From positions 62,001-126,000 of the forward strand of contig NZ_JZTW01000006.1 of the NCBI RefSeq assembly GCF_000962805.1: a stretch of DNA of 64,000 nucleotides, read 5' to 3'. Positions 29,274 through 38,629 of the stretch are shown here, piece after piece. The notes under the pieces were generated by a model. That model made no database searches, was not told where the DNA came from, and saw nothing but the letters and a program-made list of their open reading frames with translations. Positions within the stretch are counted from its first letter, which is position 1, and each line of letters opens with the position of its first letter. The translations under genes and the position numbers were made by a program. Source of the stretch: Pseudarthrobacter chlorophenolicus. GTDB lineage: Bacteria > Actinomycetota > Actinomycetes > Actinomycetales > Micrococcaceae.

Positions 29274-32000
29274 GTGAGCTCAAGGACCTGGCCGCAGATT
29301 GGCGGCAGGACCACCGGAGAGGACCTCGTCCGCGCCCTGGACGAGTCACGCGCCGGAGTGCTCATCACCGGAGCCTCAGGGAGCGGCAAAAGCTACCTCA
29401 CCAGCCTCCTGACCAAGGAAATCCGGGATGACGCCTACATTGTGGTGCTCCGGGCGAGCGCCGGCCTCACCGCAAGCCCGTACGGTGCGCTGAACGTTCT
29501 GCTGCGGGACCTGGATTCGCAGTTCCTGTCCCACCCCGCGCTGGTCCTCTCTGCCCTCACGGCCCTGCTCACCGCGCGGGCAGAGGGCAAACCCGTGTAC
29601 CTGGTCATTGAAAACGCAGGGGACGTGGATGAGTTCGCGGGGGCGGTCATCTCCCAGCTCGCCCGCAACGGAACGGCCGGCCTGATCCTGACGTGCACCG
29701 ATCCGCAGCGGCTGGGCAGCGAACTGTCCCGGCTCTGCACGGACGGGTACCTTGCACGGATTGAGCTTGAGCCGCTCCCGCTGCCCGAAGCCATCTCCTG
29801 GCTCGAAGCGAGCCTTGGCGGCCGCATCTCTGCATCCGCAGCGCACGAGTTCTGGACGGCAAGCGGCGGAAACCCGCACTACCTGAAGATGCTGGCAGGA
29901 GAACTGGTTGAATCCGGGGCCCTCGCGGTGCGCGACGGCGTCTGGGTCCTCACCGCCATGGACAGGCCCCACGGCCCTGCCATCACAGACCTGGTGGTCA
30001 CCCGGCTGGGCAAGCTGGGGCCCGGCGAACGCATGGCCATGGAGATCGTGTCCCTGGCCGGGACCGTGCCACTGGAAGCACTGCTGGCCGTGGCACTGCC
30101 CGACGACGTCGACGCCCTGGAGAAACGCGGGATCCTGGTAGTGGACGACTCCCTGCCACGGATGGTGGGGATGCAGAACCAGCTGCTGGGCGACGTGATC
30201 CGCGCCAATATCCCCACCGGCCGCAGCAGCGATCTCCGGCGACGGTTCTGCGAGGCAGTGGAGCCGGCACTGATGCACCCCGCGCTCAGGGTGGCCCTTG
30301 CCGCATGGGCCCTGGAATGCGGCTCGCCGCTCACCGACACAGAGGCCCTGCATGCCGCCGCGATCGCCAACACCCGTGCCGACTACCCGCTGGCCCTTCG
30401 GCTGGTCCGCTCAGTCCCCGGCCATTCGCACAGCGCCGCGGCGGTCGCGGAGGAATCCACCGCCCTTGCGGCCCTCGGTGCCGTCAGCGAAGCCCGTTCC
30501 GTACTCCGGCAATACCGGGAACAGGCCGGTGGGAGCGCGGACGCCAACGACGCCGGCCCGCCGTCTTCCGCAGACACCCTGCGGTTCCAGCTCGCGGAGG
30601 CCGCGGTCCTGCAGGCGGATCGGGGAACCATGGACCAGGCGGCGGAACACCTCCGGCATGTACGGAAGGCACTGGACGGGGACCTGATGCCGGGGGACGT
30701 TGCTCCCACCGGCTTGCCGCACGGGCTGCATGATGGGCCGGACGCTGAAAGGGTGTTACGGGAAGAGCTGGTCCTGGCCGAAGCCCGGGTTGCCGGCCAC
30801 CTGGGCCGCTACGCAGAAGCAGCCGTGCTGCTGGAGGATGCACTGCAGGACTTTGAAACCCACGGACCGGAATTCCGCTTCAAGGCAGGCAGCCTGATGT
30901 GTGAGGCATGGGCACTGACCGGACGGCAGGCCGAAGCAGCCGACATGGCCGGGCAGCTGCTGGCCCACGGCCGGGATCCGATGGTCTCCGCAGCTGCGGC
31001 CTGGTCGGCCGCGGGGCGACTGCGGTTCGCGCTGCTGCTGGCCGGCTGCTGGGAAGATTCGGCATCGATGCTGCAGCCGCGCTGGGACTCTCCGCTCCCC
31101 GCCGGCCAGCCGTTCCCGGCTTCCTTCGACCTGGCACTGGCAGTCCTGCGGTGCCTGCAGGGCAGGGCACACGAGGGCCTGGAATCCCTGGTTCCGCTGA
31201 TCGGCCAGCTGCGGGTGCGCGATGACGAGGGGCTTCTTGGCGTGGCCACCGCAGCGGCTGCCTACGCCTCGGCCCTCCAGGGCGAATCGGACCAGGCCGG
31301 CAGCTATCTCGCACAGAAAGGGACGGGGCCCACGCGGCCCGGTCGGCCGATGGAGTGGATCGCGGCGTATTTCACCATCCTCGCCGTGGACGGTGTTGAC
31401 AGGCCGCAGGCCGCCAGCGATGCACTGATGCGGCTGGCCGACGACGACCATGCGGCGGGCAACCATGGCCTCGAGGTCCTTGCGCTGAGCACGGCAGTCC
31501 GGTTGGGACGGACAGCTGTGGCTCCCCGGCTCCTCGACACAGCGTTAAGGTGCGACGGCGACTTCGCCGGACTGTGCGCAGCCTACGCGAATGCAGTGCT
31601 CGCCCATGACGTGGCCCAGCAGGTGGCCGTCGCCCAGCTCGCCCAGGACCTGCAGCATGACCGGTTTGCGTTCGATGTCGCCGAGGCAGTCATCCGCGGC
31701 GCGCATGCCCTGGAAGACCGCGCCTTGCTCCTGCAGGCCCGGCGGATCGCGGAGACCTGCCGGCACAGGATGCGCGCCCCTGAGGACACCTCACAGCAGG
31801 AAGACCGCATCACGGCGCGGGAGCTTGAGATCGCCACCCTCGCCGCGAGGGGCCACAGCAACAAGGCCATCGCCGCCAGGCTCCACCTGTCGGTACGGAC
31901 GGTGGAGGGACACCTCTACCAGATCTACGGGAAATTGAAGATCGTTGAACGCTCGGAGCTGCCGTTTGCCCTGGGCCTCGCTGACGGGAACCAGCAATGA
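29274..32000 (+). CDS. LAL-type LuxR transcriptional regulator 1 (ATPase plus HTH)
   Basis: The 908-residue protein has an N-terminal AAA/STAND-like ATPase with Walker A GASGSGKS (about residues 33-40), a Walker-B-like YLVIENAGDVDEF in which the usual Asp is Glu, and a long helical middle. A C-terminal LuxR HTH reads ITARELEIATLAARGHSNKAIAARLHLS and RTVEGHLYQIYGKL. LAL regulators couple a ligand or protein signal, via ATP, to activation. I chose GTG 29274 with AGAGGGGG upstream; the frame opens at 29145 but the extra residues are low-complexity. Its stop overlaps the second LAL gene by 4 nt. The box cluster upstream suggests autoregulation. Confidence 0.88.
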   Translation: MSSRTWPQIGGRTTGEDLVRALDESRAGVLITGASGSGKSYLTSLLTKEIRDDAYIVVLRASAGLTASPYGALNVLLRDLDSQFLSHPALVLSALTALLTARAEGKPVYLVIENAGDVDEFAGAVISQLARNGTAGLILTCTDPQRLGSELSRLCTDGYLARIELEPLPLPEAISWLEASLGGRISASAAHEFWTASGGNPHYLKMLAGELVESGALAVRDGVWVLTAMDRPHGPAITDLVVTRLGKLGPGERMAMEIVSLAGTVPLEALLAVALPDDVDALEKRGILVVDDSLPRMVGMQNQLLGDVIRANIPTGRSSDLRRRFCEAVEPALMHPALRVALAAWALECGSPLTDTEALHAAAIANTRADYPLALRLVRSVPGHSHSAAAVAEESTALAALGAVSEARSVLRQYREQAGGSADANDAGPPSSADTLRFQLAEAAVLQADRGTMDQAAEHLRHVRKALDGDLMPGDVAPTGLPHGLHDGPDAERVLREELVLAEARVAGHLGRYAEAAVLLEDALQDFETHGPEFRFKAGSLMCEAWALTGRQAEAADMAGQLLAHGRDPMVSAAAAWSAAGRLRFALLLAGCWEDSASMLQPRWDSPLPAGQPFPASFDLALAVLRCLQGRAHEGLESLVPLIGQLRVRDDEGLLGVATAAAAYASALQGESDQAGSYLAQKGTGPTRPGRPMEWIAAYFTILAVDGVDRPQAASDALMRLADDDHAAGNHGLEVLALSTAVRLGRTAVAPRLLDTALRCDGDFAGLCAAYANAVLAHDVAQQVAVAQLAQDLQHDRFAFDVAEAVIRGAHALEDRALLLQARRIAETCRHRMRAPEDTSQQEDRITARELEIATLAARGHSNKAIAARLHLSVRTVEGHLYQIYGKLKIVERSELPFALGLADGNQQ

Positions 32001-34678
32001 CCGAGGTACTGGCAAGCGAAACACTCGTGGGGCGCTCGGGCATCCTGGCCGCCGTCGCGGATTGCCTGCTGGACCGCAACGGCCCTGGCGTCCTCCTGCT
32101 GGGTGATGCCGGGCTTGGCAAGACGGCGCTGGTTAACGCGGTGATCCAGGAACTGGGCCACCGCGTGCGCCCCTTCAGGGTGTTCGCCGGAGCCACCCTG
32201 GCCGGAGTCCCGTTCGCCGCCCTGGCGCCACTGATCACTTCGCTGACGCCGGGCCAGATCAACGAGCCGCTGTCCGTGATGAAGGCCGTGACCGCCGCCC
32301 TGAACCCGGCCCGGGAGCGGGAACCGGTGCCAGCGGTCCTGGTGGTGGAGGACGCCCAGCACCTCGACGAGGGCAGCGTCGCCGTCCTGGCCCAGCTCAC
32401 AGCCGCCGAAGTGGCCAAGGTGGTCTTCATTTGCCGCCCACATCCGGCGCCTCCCGGCGAAATCTTCTCGATGTGGTCCGAAGGATTGCTGGACCGTTTC
32501 GACCTGCAGCCCCTGAACGGACAGGACGTCGACCAGCTGTGCGCCCAGGTGTTGGGCGCGCCGGTGGTCCCCAGCGCCGGTGCGGTGCTCCGCAGGGCAT
32601 CCGGAGGAAACCCGATGTTCCTGCTGGAACTCATCGGCAATGCCAGGTCCGCCGGCCAGCTGGTCAGCCGGAACGGGGCATGGATGCTGACCTCCGAGCT
32701 GCGCGGCAACAGCCTGCGGCTCCTGGACCTGGTCAGGAACCAGATCGTCCACCTCGACCATCTGCAGCGTGAGGCCCTGGACACTGTCGCCCTGGCTGAA
32801 CCCCTGCCCCTGGATGTGCTGCGGCAGGCGAGCGATCACTACGCCGTGGACGAACTCCAGGAAATGCGGCTGATCACCATCGATTCCGATGCCGAGCAGC
32901 ACGTCCGCCTGGCCCAGCCGCTGGTGGGCGAAGTACTGCGGCAGATTGTGCCGGCTGCCCGCAGCCTGCGGATCCGCCAGCGCATCCTGCAGCTCCTGGA
33001 GAACCGCCCGCAGACCATGGACGGCCTGCTCCGCTATGTTTCCTGGGGGCTCGAAGCCGGTGCCAGGATCCCGGACACCGAAATCCTGGAGGCCGCGCAG
33101 CTGGCCAACCGGCTCTTCATCCCCAGCTACGTTGAGCGCGTAGCCGGAGCCATCAAGGACCCGGCGCTCAAGCTCGCGGCCCGGGTGGAGGTGGCCCGCG
33201 CCAAGTGGTACCGGGGGGATATCCGCGGAACGGCCTGGGAAATCAGCGGGATCGTCGAAAGGACCAACCATCCTGCCACCCTGCGGCAGGTGTCCATGCT
33301 TGCCGCGCAACTCGCCAGGCGCCAGGGGGCGGGCCCCAACGCGGTGAAGCAGGCGGCGTACGAATGGGAGGCCGCCTTGGCCCGGATCGCTGAATCCGCC
33401 CGGGGAATCGATGCGCAGGAGCTTGAACTGGGACGCCTCGGAAGCCGGCTGCTGGTCCTGGAGGGCATGCAGGCGGAGGGCCGCCACGTGGAAACGGAGC
33501 GCGAGCTGCGGCAGATCTGGCAGCAGGGCGGGGACGGGGAAACCCGGCTGCTCGCAGGGACGCTGCTGGCTGAATCGATGGCCGTCACCGGCAAGCCCCT
33601 CTCGGCCCTGCAGGTGCTGGCCGACGTCAAGGACATCCTCGATGCTGCCGGCTACTGGGGCCTGCAGCACACCGGGTTCTTCATGCGCCGCTACATCCTT
33701 GCCCTGCTGCATGCCGGCGAGTTCACAGTGCTTGAGGAGTACCTGCAGAACCACGTATCCCAGGCGCCCAACTCGCTGATCTACGACGGCGGTGCGCTGC
33801 ATTTCAGCGCGGGCAGCGTGGACCTGCGCCGTGGCAACCTGGGGGCCGCGCTGCCGTGCCTTCGGCAGGCGGTGAGTATGCTCCGGGTGTCGGACCTGCA
33901 AAGCGACCTGCCCGACGCCGTCGCTGCCGCCGCCTACGCTGCGTCCCTGCTGAAGTTCCGGGAGGTCGCTTCCTCCTACACACTGGAGCATGAGTCGCTG
34001 GCCCGCGACGGGATGGAATCATCCCTGTTGGGCAGGGCCCACGCCGCCATGGCCAAGGTCCAGCAGGTGGGGCTGCGTCCCACCCTGTCCCGGCTGATGT
34101 CCCTCGCGGACACCGCGGCAGCCAACGGGGCGGTGGGGCCGGAGATCGATATCCTCGTCCTGGTCCTCCGGGCGGGGGACCTCTCCGTGGTGCGCCGCCT
34201 CAAATCCCTGGCAGAAACCAGCGAAGGCCGCACCGCCGAGTTCGCTTTCAGCTACAGCCAGGCCTTGGACGCCAAGGATGCCGCCGGGCTCATTGCCTTG
34301 AGTGAGGCCGCAGCCAAGGAGGGGTTGGAACTCGCGGCAGCCGACTACGCGGGCCATGCGCTCAGGATCCTCGAAAGCCGGGGGGACAAGTCCCGCCAGC
34401 TCGAAGCACAGCGGCTCCTTAAACGGCGCACCGCGGCCCTGGGGAAGGCTCCCGCGGCCACAGGCCACGGGATGCCGGACCTGTCAAAGCTGACGAGGCG
34501 GGAACAGGAGATCGTTGCCCTGGTGCAGACGGGTTCGAGCAACAGGGACATCGCACTCAGCCTCGGACTCTCCCTCCGGACGGTGGAAGGCCACCTGTAC
34601 CGGATGTTCGCCAAGCTCGGAATCAGCGACCGCGAAAAGCTGATCAGCGGCGATCACGGCGGCGAACACACTCTCTAA
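31997..34678 (+). CDS. LAL-type LuxR transcriptional regulator 2 (ATPase plus HTH)
   Basis: The 893-residue protein has Walker A GDAGLGKTAL (about residues 36-45), Walker B VLVVEDAQHLDEG, the RASGGNPMFLLELI segment common to LAL ATPases, a long alpha-helical middle and a C-terminal HTH, LTRREQEIVALVQTGSSNRD followed by RTVEGHLYRMFAKLGI. The recognition-helix region (LSLRTVEGHLY) is nearly the same as in LAL 1 (LSVRTVEGHLY), so both may bind the same box. It is translationally coupled to LAL 1 (ATGA overlap). Its signal is unknown. Confidence 0.9.
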   Translation: MTEVLASETLVGRSGILAAVADCLLDRNGPGVLLLGDAGLGKTALVNAVIQELGHRVRPFRVFAGATLAGVPFAALAPLITSLTPGQINEPLSVMKAVTAALNPAREREPVPAVLVVEDAQHLDEGSVAVLAQLTAAEVAKVVFICRPHPAPPGEIFSMWSEGLLDRFDLQPLNGQDVDQLCAQVLGAPVVPSAGAVLRRASGGNPMFLLELIGNARSAGQLVSRNGAWMLTSELRGNSLRLLDLVRNQIVHLDHLQREALDTVALAEPLPLDVLRQASDHYAVDELQEMRLITIDSDAEQHVRLAQPLVGEVLRQIVPAARSLRIRQRILQLLENRPQTMDGLLRYVSWGLEAGARIPDTEILEAAQLANRLFIPSYVERVAGAIKDPALKLAARVEVARAKWYRGDIRGTAWEISGIVERTNHPATLRQVSMLAAQLARRQGAGPNAVKQAAYEWEAALARIAESARGIDAQELELGRLGSRLLVLEGMQAEGRHVETERELRQIWQQGGDGETRLLAGTLLAESMAVTGKPLSALQVLADVKDILDAAGYWGLQHTGFFMRRYILALLHAGEFTVLEEYLQNHVSQAPNSLIYDGGALHFSAGSVDLRRGNLGAALPCLRQAVSMLRVSDLQSDLPDAVAAAAYAASLLKFREVASSYTLEHESLARDGMESSLLGRAHAAMAKVQQVGLRPTLSRLMSLADTAAANGAVGPEIDILVLVLRAGDLSVVRRLKSLAETSEGRTAEFAFSYSQALDAKDAAGLIALSEAAAKEGLELAAADYAGHALRILESRGDKSRQLEAQRLLKRRTAALGKAPAATGHGMPDLSKLTRREQEIVALVQTGSSNRDIALSLGLSLRTVEGHLYRMFAKLGISDREKLISGDHGGEHTL

Positions 34679-34845
34679 CGGGCCTTTTTCGTTAACCAGC
34701 GCCTGCTGCCGCGCCGGTTTTCGGTGCTGCTTTGGCGGAATTCCGGGCATTCCCGGGGCACCCGCCCCACCGAGTACCAATGCGAGTGGTGGGCAGCCAC
34801 AAGCCACGTAGTCTCACCGCCGGCGGCGGCGGACGGGGTCAAAGA

Positions 34846-34891
34846 CGGGTACACCACACTCGCGCCGGGCAAAGGACTTGATTAATACCCT
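34846..34891 (+). promoter_or_regulatory. Putative promoter with CGGGTA-N5-CACTCG box, sugar dehydrogenase operon
   Basis: CGGGTA-CACCA-CACTCG occupies 34846-34862. After 23 nt comes TACCCT (34886-34891), a TANNNT-type -10. The box centre would lie near -41 if transcription starts about 7 nt after the hexamer, the position of a class II activator. The spacing is identical to the box at 39943. Confidence 0.6.
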
Positions 34892-34935
34892 CGTCTTGTT
34901 GGCAACCGCCAGCACGAGGGGAAGTGGGCCTCGAC

Positions 34936-35148
34936 ATGAAGCGCAGGAAGATTTCCTTTCCGGGGGACAGCCTGATGGCCGTCCGGCAGGAAAGCAGTCC
35001 CGATGCGACAGGTCTCCCGCCATTGGCGGGGACCCCCCAAAACGGGCCGGCGGTGAAGGGCGACGTGCCACCTGAGACCCGGGCACACTCCTTCTCGCCG
35101 CCGGCTTTCATTCACTCTGGAGACAAAATGCACCGGGAGGTCGACTGA
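34936..35148 (+). CDS. Possible short leader protein before the sugar dehydrogenase
   Basis: I do not recognise this 70-residue frame. It starts at ATG 34936 (MKRRKISFPGDSLM; a GTG at 34924 with AGGGGAA before it is an alternative) and stops two bases before the dehydrogenase ATG. It lies wholly inside the predicted leader transcript, and the spacing suggests translational coupling. The protein is basic at the start, Pro-rich and without membrane segments or known motifs. It may equally be a non-coding leader. Confidence 0.3.
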   Translation: MKRRKISFPGDSLMAVRQESSPDATGLPPLAGTPQNGPAVKGDVPPETRAHSFSPPAFIHSGDKMHREVD

Positions 35149-35150
35149 CC

Positions 35151-36536
35151 ATGGCACCGAACACGAAGGTAAAGACCCTCAAGAAACAGGTCGCCGTTGA
35201 ATCCCACTCCCTGCCGGCTGAGGCAGTGGAGTGGACTGAGGGCACCGCGGCGCGGGCAATTCCCGCCCAGGACCAGGTGTTCACGTTCGACGTCGCAATC
35301 GTCGGCCTGGGCTACGTGGGACTGCCCACCGCCCTGGCCATCAACGCCTCCGGGAGGCGGGTCCTCGGGCTCGACGTCTCGGAGCGGCGGCTGGCGGTGA
35401 TCCGGGAACAGCAGGCGGACCTGCTGGACTCGGACAAGGAGCGGCTGAAGACCGCACTGCTGGACCCCTCATTCATGCTGACCAGCGACCTCTCGCTGCT
35501 GGCCCACGCGGCCGCCGTTGTGGTCTGCGTTCCCACACCCGTGGACGAGTACCTTGTTCCCGACCTCGGCATCCTGCGCGCAGCGTGTGCCTCAGTGGTG
35601 GAATACGCGGTGCCGGGACAGCTGCTGATGCTCACCTCCACCACCTACGTGGGCACAACAAGGGACCTGCTGGCCATGCCCCTTGCAGCCAAGGGACTCA
35701 TCCCGGGACGCGACGTGTATGTTGCCTTCTCGCCGGAACGCATCAATCCCGGCGTCGACTCCTTCTCCCACGAAGACGTTCCCCGCGTGGTGGGCGGCGT
35801 CACGGCTGCCTGCGGTGAGGCGGCCGAACGGCTGCTCAGCGCCAGCACCAAACTGGTCCACGTGGTCCCGTCCGCGGACGCCGCGGAAATGACCAAGCTC
35901 GTGGAGAACACGTTCCGGGCGGTCAACATTGCCCTGGCCAACGAGTTTGCCCAGATTTGCCACGAACTGGACATGGAAGTGATGGACGTGATCAACGCGG
36001 CCGCCACCAAACCGTACGGATTCATGCCGTTTACCCCCGGACCGGGAGTCGGCGGACACTGCATTCCGTGCGACCCGCACTACCTCCTCTGGCAGCTGCG
36101 CAAGGCCCGCGTCACGGCGCCGGTGATCGAGCAGGCAATGATCGGGATCGCGGGCAGGCCGCACCAGGTAGTGGAAAAGGCGCGGCGGATCCTCTCCGAG
36201 CGGAACCACGGCCTGGCCGGCGCGCGCGTGATGGTGGTGGGCGTGGCCTACAAGCCCGACGTCGAGGACCTCCGTGAATCCCCGGCCCTCGAGATCATCG
36301 CCGAACTCATCGCGGACGGTGCCGAGGTGGCCTACTCGGATCCCTGGTGCCTCACCGCGCCCGATGGCAGGGGCGGGACGCTCATCTCCAATCCTGCTCC
36401 CCAACTGTGGGAAGCGGACCTCGTCATCCTGCACACCAGGCACAGCCAGACGGACCTTGACTGGCTGGGGAACGCCACGGCAGTGCTGGACACCACCTAC
36501 CGGCTGCCCAAGGCAGACAACGTCACCAGGCTCTGA
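35151..36536 (+). CDS. UDP-N-acetyl-amino-sugar 6-dehydrogenase (WbpA/WecC type)
   Basis: The 461-residue protein has an N-terminal extension of about 44 residues, the NAD fold FDVAIVGLGYVGLPTALAI, the SPERINPGVD loop and the catalytic Cys304 in PGPGVGGHCIPCDPHYLLW. GGHCIP-type active sites mark the UDP-GlcNAc/ManNAc dehydrogenase group, unlike the GGSCFPKD type of UDP-glucose dehydrogenase. It would oxidise C6 of a UDP-N-acetylhexosamine to the uronate with two NAD+. It heads a two-gene operon with an SDR enzyme and sits in a polysaccharide locus, so it probably supplies a uronate precursor. The exact sugar is inferred. Confidence 0.85.
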   Translation: MAPNTKVKTLKKQVAVESHSLPAEAVEWTEGTAARAIPAQDQVFTFDVAIVGLGYVGLPTALAINASGRRVLGLDVSERRLAVIREQQADLLDSDKERLKTALLDPSFMLTSDLSLLAHAAAVVVCVPTPVDEYLVPDLGILRAACASVVEYAVPGQLLMLTSTTYVGTTRDLLAMPLAAKGLIPGRDVYVAFSPERINPGVDSFSHEDVPRVVGGVTAACGEAAERLLSASTKLVHVVPSADAAEMTKLVENTFRAVNIALANEFAQICHELDMEVMDVINAAATKPYGFMPFTPGPGVGGHCIPCDPHYLLWQLRKARVTAPVIEQAMIGIAGRPHQVVEKARRILSERNHGLAGARVMVVGVAYKPDVEDLRESPALEIIAELIADGAEVAYSDPWCLTAPDGRGGTLISNPAPQLWEADLVILHTRHSQTDLDWLGNATAVLDTTYRLPKADNVTRL

Positions 36537-36565
36537 CCACACCACTCCATTTGGAAGCAGGAAGC

Positions 36566-37570
36566 ATGAGAACAGCAATTACCGGCGGTGCCGGATTCAT
36601 CGGGAGCCACCTTGTGGAACACCTCCTGGCAGCGGGGGACGAGGTAATTGTCCTGGATGACCTGTCCACCGGCCGGCTTGAGAACCTCAAGAGCGTCATT
36701 GGGCACCGCAGGTTCCGTTTCATCGAAGGCAGCATCCTTGACCGGGCTGCCGTGGACAAGGCAGTAGCAGGGGCGGACCGGGTGTTCCACCTGGCAGCCG
36801 CGGTAGGCGTCAACCTGATCGTTGACCACCCGCTGGAAAGCCTGCGCACCAACATCCACGGCACGGAAGTGGTCCTGGATTCCGTCCTTGAAGCAGGCGC
36901 CAGCCTCCTGCTCGCATCCACCAGCGAGGTCTACGGCAAGAACACCTCGGACAGCCTTTCCGAGGAATCGGACCGGATCCTGGGTTCGGCCCTGAAATCG
37001 CGCTGGACGTACGCTGCGGCCAAGGGCATCGACGAAGCATTCGCCCACGCCTACTGGCGGCAGTTCGGACTGCGGGTGGCGATTGTCCGGCTCTTCAACA
37101 CCGTGGGCCCCCGCCAGACCGGACGCTACGGAATGGTGGTGCCCCGCCTGGTACGCCAGGCGCTCGCGGGCGAACCACTGACCGTGTACGGAGACGGGCA
37201 CCAGACACGCTGCTTCTCCTACGTGGGCGACATCGTGCCGGCCATTACGCGGATCTCCGAGGACGAGCGCGCCTACGGCAACGCCTACAACCTCGGCGGC
37301 AACCACGAGATCTCCATCCTCGCCCTCGCGGAGCGGATCGTGGAACTCGTGGGAAGCGACAGCCCCATCACCCTCGTGCCCTACGAGCAGGCCTACTCCG
37401 AAGGCTACGAGGACATGCGGCGGCGGGTGCCGGACAACACCAAGTCGTTCGAACTGGTGGGTTTCGATCCGAAAACCACAATTGACCAGATCATCACCAA
37501 CGTCGCCGCAGACAACCGGACATCGAACACGGCCGACGCTTCACGGTGGAAGGTCATTCTCGCCTCCTGA
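36566..37570 (+). CDS. NAD-dependent nucleotide-sugar epimerase/decarboxylase (extended SDR)
   Basis: The 334-residue protein has the SDR motif TAITGGAGFIGSHLV, FHLAAAVGV, STSEVYG and the catalytic YAAAK (Tyr-x3-Lys), then NTVGPRQTGRYGMVVPRLVRQA and a late RRRVPDNTKSFELVGFDPKT. The STSEVYG and RRxPDxxK pattern is shared by UDP-glucuronate decarboxylases and 4-epimerases. It probably modifies the uronate or hexosamine made by the upstream dehydrogenase. ATG 36566 follows AGCAGGAAGC and is 29 nt after the dehydrogenase stop. A strong terminator follows. Confidence 0.85.
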   Translation: MRTAITGGAGFIGSHLVEHLLAAGDEVIVLDDLSTGRLENLKSVIGHRRFRFIEGSILDRAAVDKAVAGADRVFHLAAAVGVNLIVDHPLESLRTNIHGTEVVLDSVLEAGASLLLASTSEVYGKNTSDSLSEESDRILGSALKSRWTYAAAKGIDEAFAHAYWRQFGLRVAIVRLFNTVGPRQTGRYGMVVPRLVRQALAGEPLTVYGDGHQTRCFSYVGDIVPAITRISEDERAYGNAYNLGGNHEISILALAERIVELVGSDSPITLVPYEQAYSEGYEDMRRRVPDNTKSFELVGFDPKTTIDQIITNVAADNRTSNTADASRWKVILAS

Positions 37571-37602
37571 CGGCCGAAGGTCCGGACAACCAGATACCCA
37601 GT

Positions 37603-37636
37603 TGGCCGGGCCGGGATTTATTTCCCGGCCCGGCCA
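37603..37636 (+). terminator. Rho-independent-like terminator after the nucleotide-sugar operon
   Basis: A perfect 14-bp GC stem (TGGCCGGGCCGGGA and its complement) with loop TTTATT lies 32 nt after the SDR stop. There is no T tail, as is common in actinobacteria. Confidence 0.75.
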
Positions 37637-37647
37637 TTGGTCTGCGA

Positions 37648-37659
37648 ATTTCCGGAAAT
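37648..37659. promoter_or_regulatory. Palindrome ATTTCCGGAAAT upstream of the secreted lipoprotein
   Basis: A perfect 12-bp palindrome sits in an AT-rich stretch (about 37640-37740), about 80 nt before the lipoprotein start. No copy of the CGRGTA box was found here, so this gene may have a different regulator. Confidence 0.35.
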
Positions 37660-37740
37660 ACCGTGAATTGGAAAGCTATGAATTGGCTGTCAATGTGCGC
37701 ATTTTCCTCGCCCATGCCACGGGATATGAAGGAAAATTAA

Positions 37741-38598
37741 GTGGCACGGCATACGAAGGAGTCCGGGTTGAAAAGAGCGTCAGTGCTGAATTATCGGCGT
37801 GCACCACAAGGATCGCGCACGTGGCGGGTTGGACACAGCATGCGGGTACGGTGGGGCTTGGCGGCCGCCCTGTCCTCGGTGGCGCTCATCGCTGCGGGTT
37901 GTTCCTCGCCGCCTTCCCCTCCGGACGGCGGAAACTCCTCCGGGGAGGGCGGTTATCCGTGGCACACCAACATCGTGGCCACCACATTCTGGGTGGGCGA
38001 ACTATTCGATCCCAAGGCCGACGACGGCAGCCAGGTCATGTCCACCTACGACTCCGGCTGGATGCGGAACTTCGGCGGTTGCGACGGCGTGATGAAATCC
38101 GGAACCTGCCAGACTGAGCAGCGGACCGAAGCCAACCGCTACATGCCCACCGGCATGACACCCAAGGAAAACCCCTTTTACCTTGACCTGCCCTACGACG
38201 ACGTTAACGACAGCAAGGCATTCGCGGAACGGGCCACCGTCATTCCCTGGGCCAAGGATTCTGAATATGCGGGCCGTGAGCAGGACAAATCATTCAGTTA
38301 TATGAAGAACCAATGGGTCCGGATCCGCAAGGGAAACCAGGAATGCTACGGCCAGATCCAGGACGCAGGTCCCGGCCAGTACCACGACAAGGAATATGTC
38401 TTTGGATCCAATGATGCCCGCCCTGCCAATAAGGAATTCAACGGGGCGGGAATGGACGTTTCTCCGGCATTGAACGGGTGCCTGGGGTTTGAAGACATCA
38501 ACGGCGAATCGGACACCGTGGACTGGCAATTCGTGACACGGGACCAGGTGCCGGATGGCCCGTGGCTCGACATTGTCACCACAAGCCAGGTGCGCTGA
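37741..38598 (+). CDS. Secreted lipoprotein with double-psi-barrel-like C-terminal region
   Basis: I do not recognise a named family. The lipoprotein signal VRWGLAAALSSVALIAAGC lies 33 residues into the frame from GTG 37741. Other possible starts are TTG 37768, with AAGGAG at 6 nt, and ATG 37840, which gives a normal signal peptide. After a Pro/Ser/Gly linker comes a ~220-residue domain with NPFYLDLPYDDVND, YMKNQWVRI, CYGQIQDAGP and GAGMDVSPALNGCLGF. The DVSPA segment resembles the Asp-containing strand of RlpA/expansin double-psi barrels, so it may bind or act on surface polysaccharide. It is a clear paralogue of the protein at 44936. Confidence 0.72.
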   Translation: MARHTKESGLKRASVLNYRRAPQGSRTWRVGHSMRVRWGLAAALSSVALIAAGCSSPPSPPDGGNSSGEGGYPWHTNIVATTFWVGELFDPKADDGSQVMSTYDSGWMRNFGGCDGVMKSGTCQTEQRTEANRYMPTGMTPKENPFYLDLPYDDVNDSKAFAERATVIPWAKDSEYAGREQDKSFSYMKNQWVRIRKGNQECYGQIQDAGPGQYHDKEYVFGSNDARPANKEFNGAGMDVSPALNGCLGFEDINGESDTVDWQFVTRDQVPDGPWLDIVTTSQVR

Positions 38599-38629
38599 CC
38601 CTGCGGCGCCGGCCAGGCCAACCGGGGCG

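Larger units (their letters stand above)
34679..35150. other. 472-nt regulatory gap before the nucleotide-sugar dehydrogenase
   Basis: It holds extra half-sites (CGAGTA at 34771, CGAGTG at 34783), the promoter box at 34846-34891 and a leader of about 250 nt with a possible short gene (34936-35148). No strong terminator is visible after LAL 2. Several open frames on the minus strand look like shadows. Confidence 0.6.

Noticed and set aside
31925..33991. 688-codon open frame opposite LAL 2
   Set aside because: It crosses the LAL 1/LAL 2 junction on the wrong strand, is Gln/Gly/His-rich and lacks any domain.
34839..35111. Minus-strand open frames in the gap before the sugar dehydrogenase
   Set aside because: Three overlapping frames are open, none with a ribosome site or family similarity; typical of high-GC DNA.
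35151..36536. UDP-glucose 6-dehydrogenase and hence a hyaluronan-type locus
   Set aside because: The active site reads GGHCIPCDP, the amino-sugar dehydrogenase pattern, not the GGSCFPKD pattern of UDP-glucose dehydrogenases.
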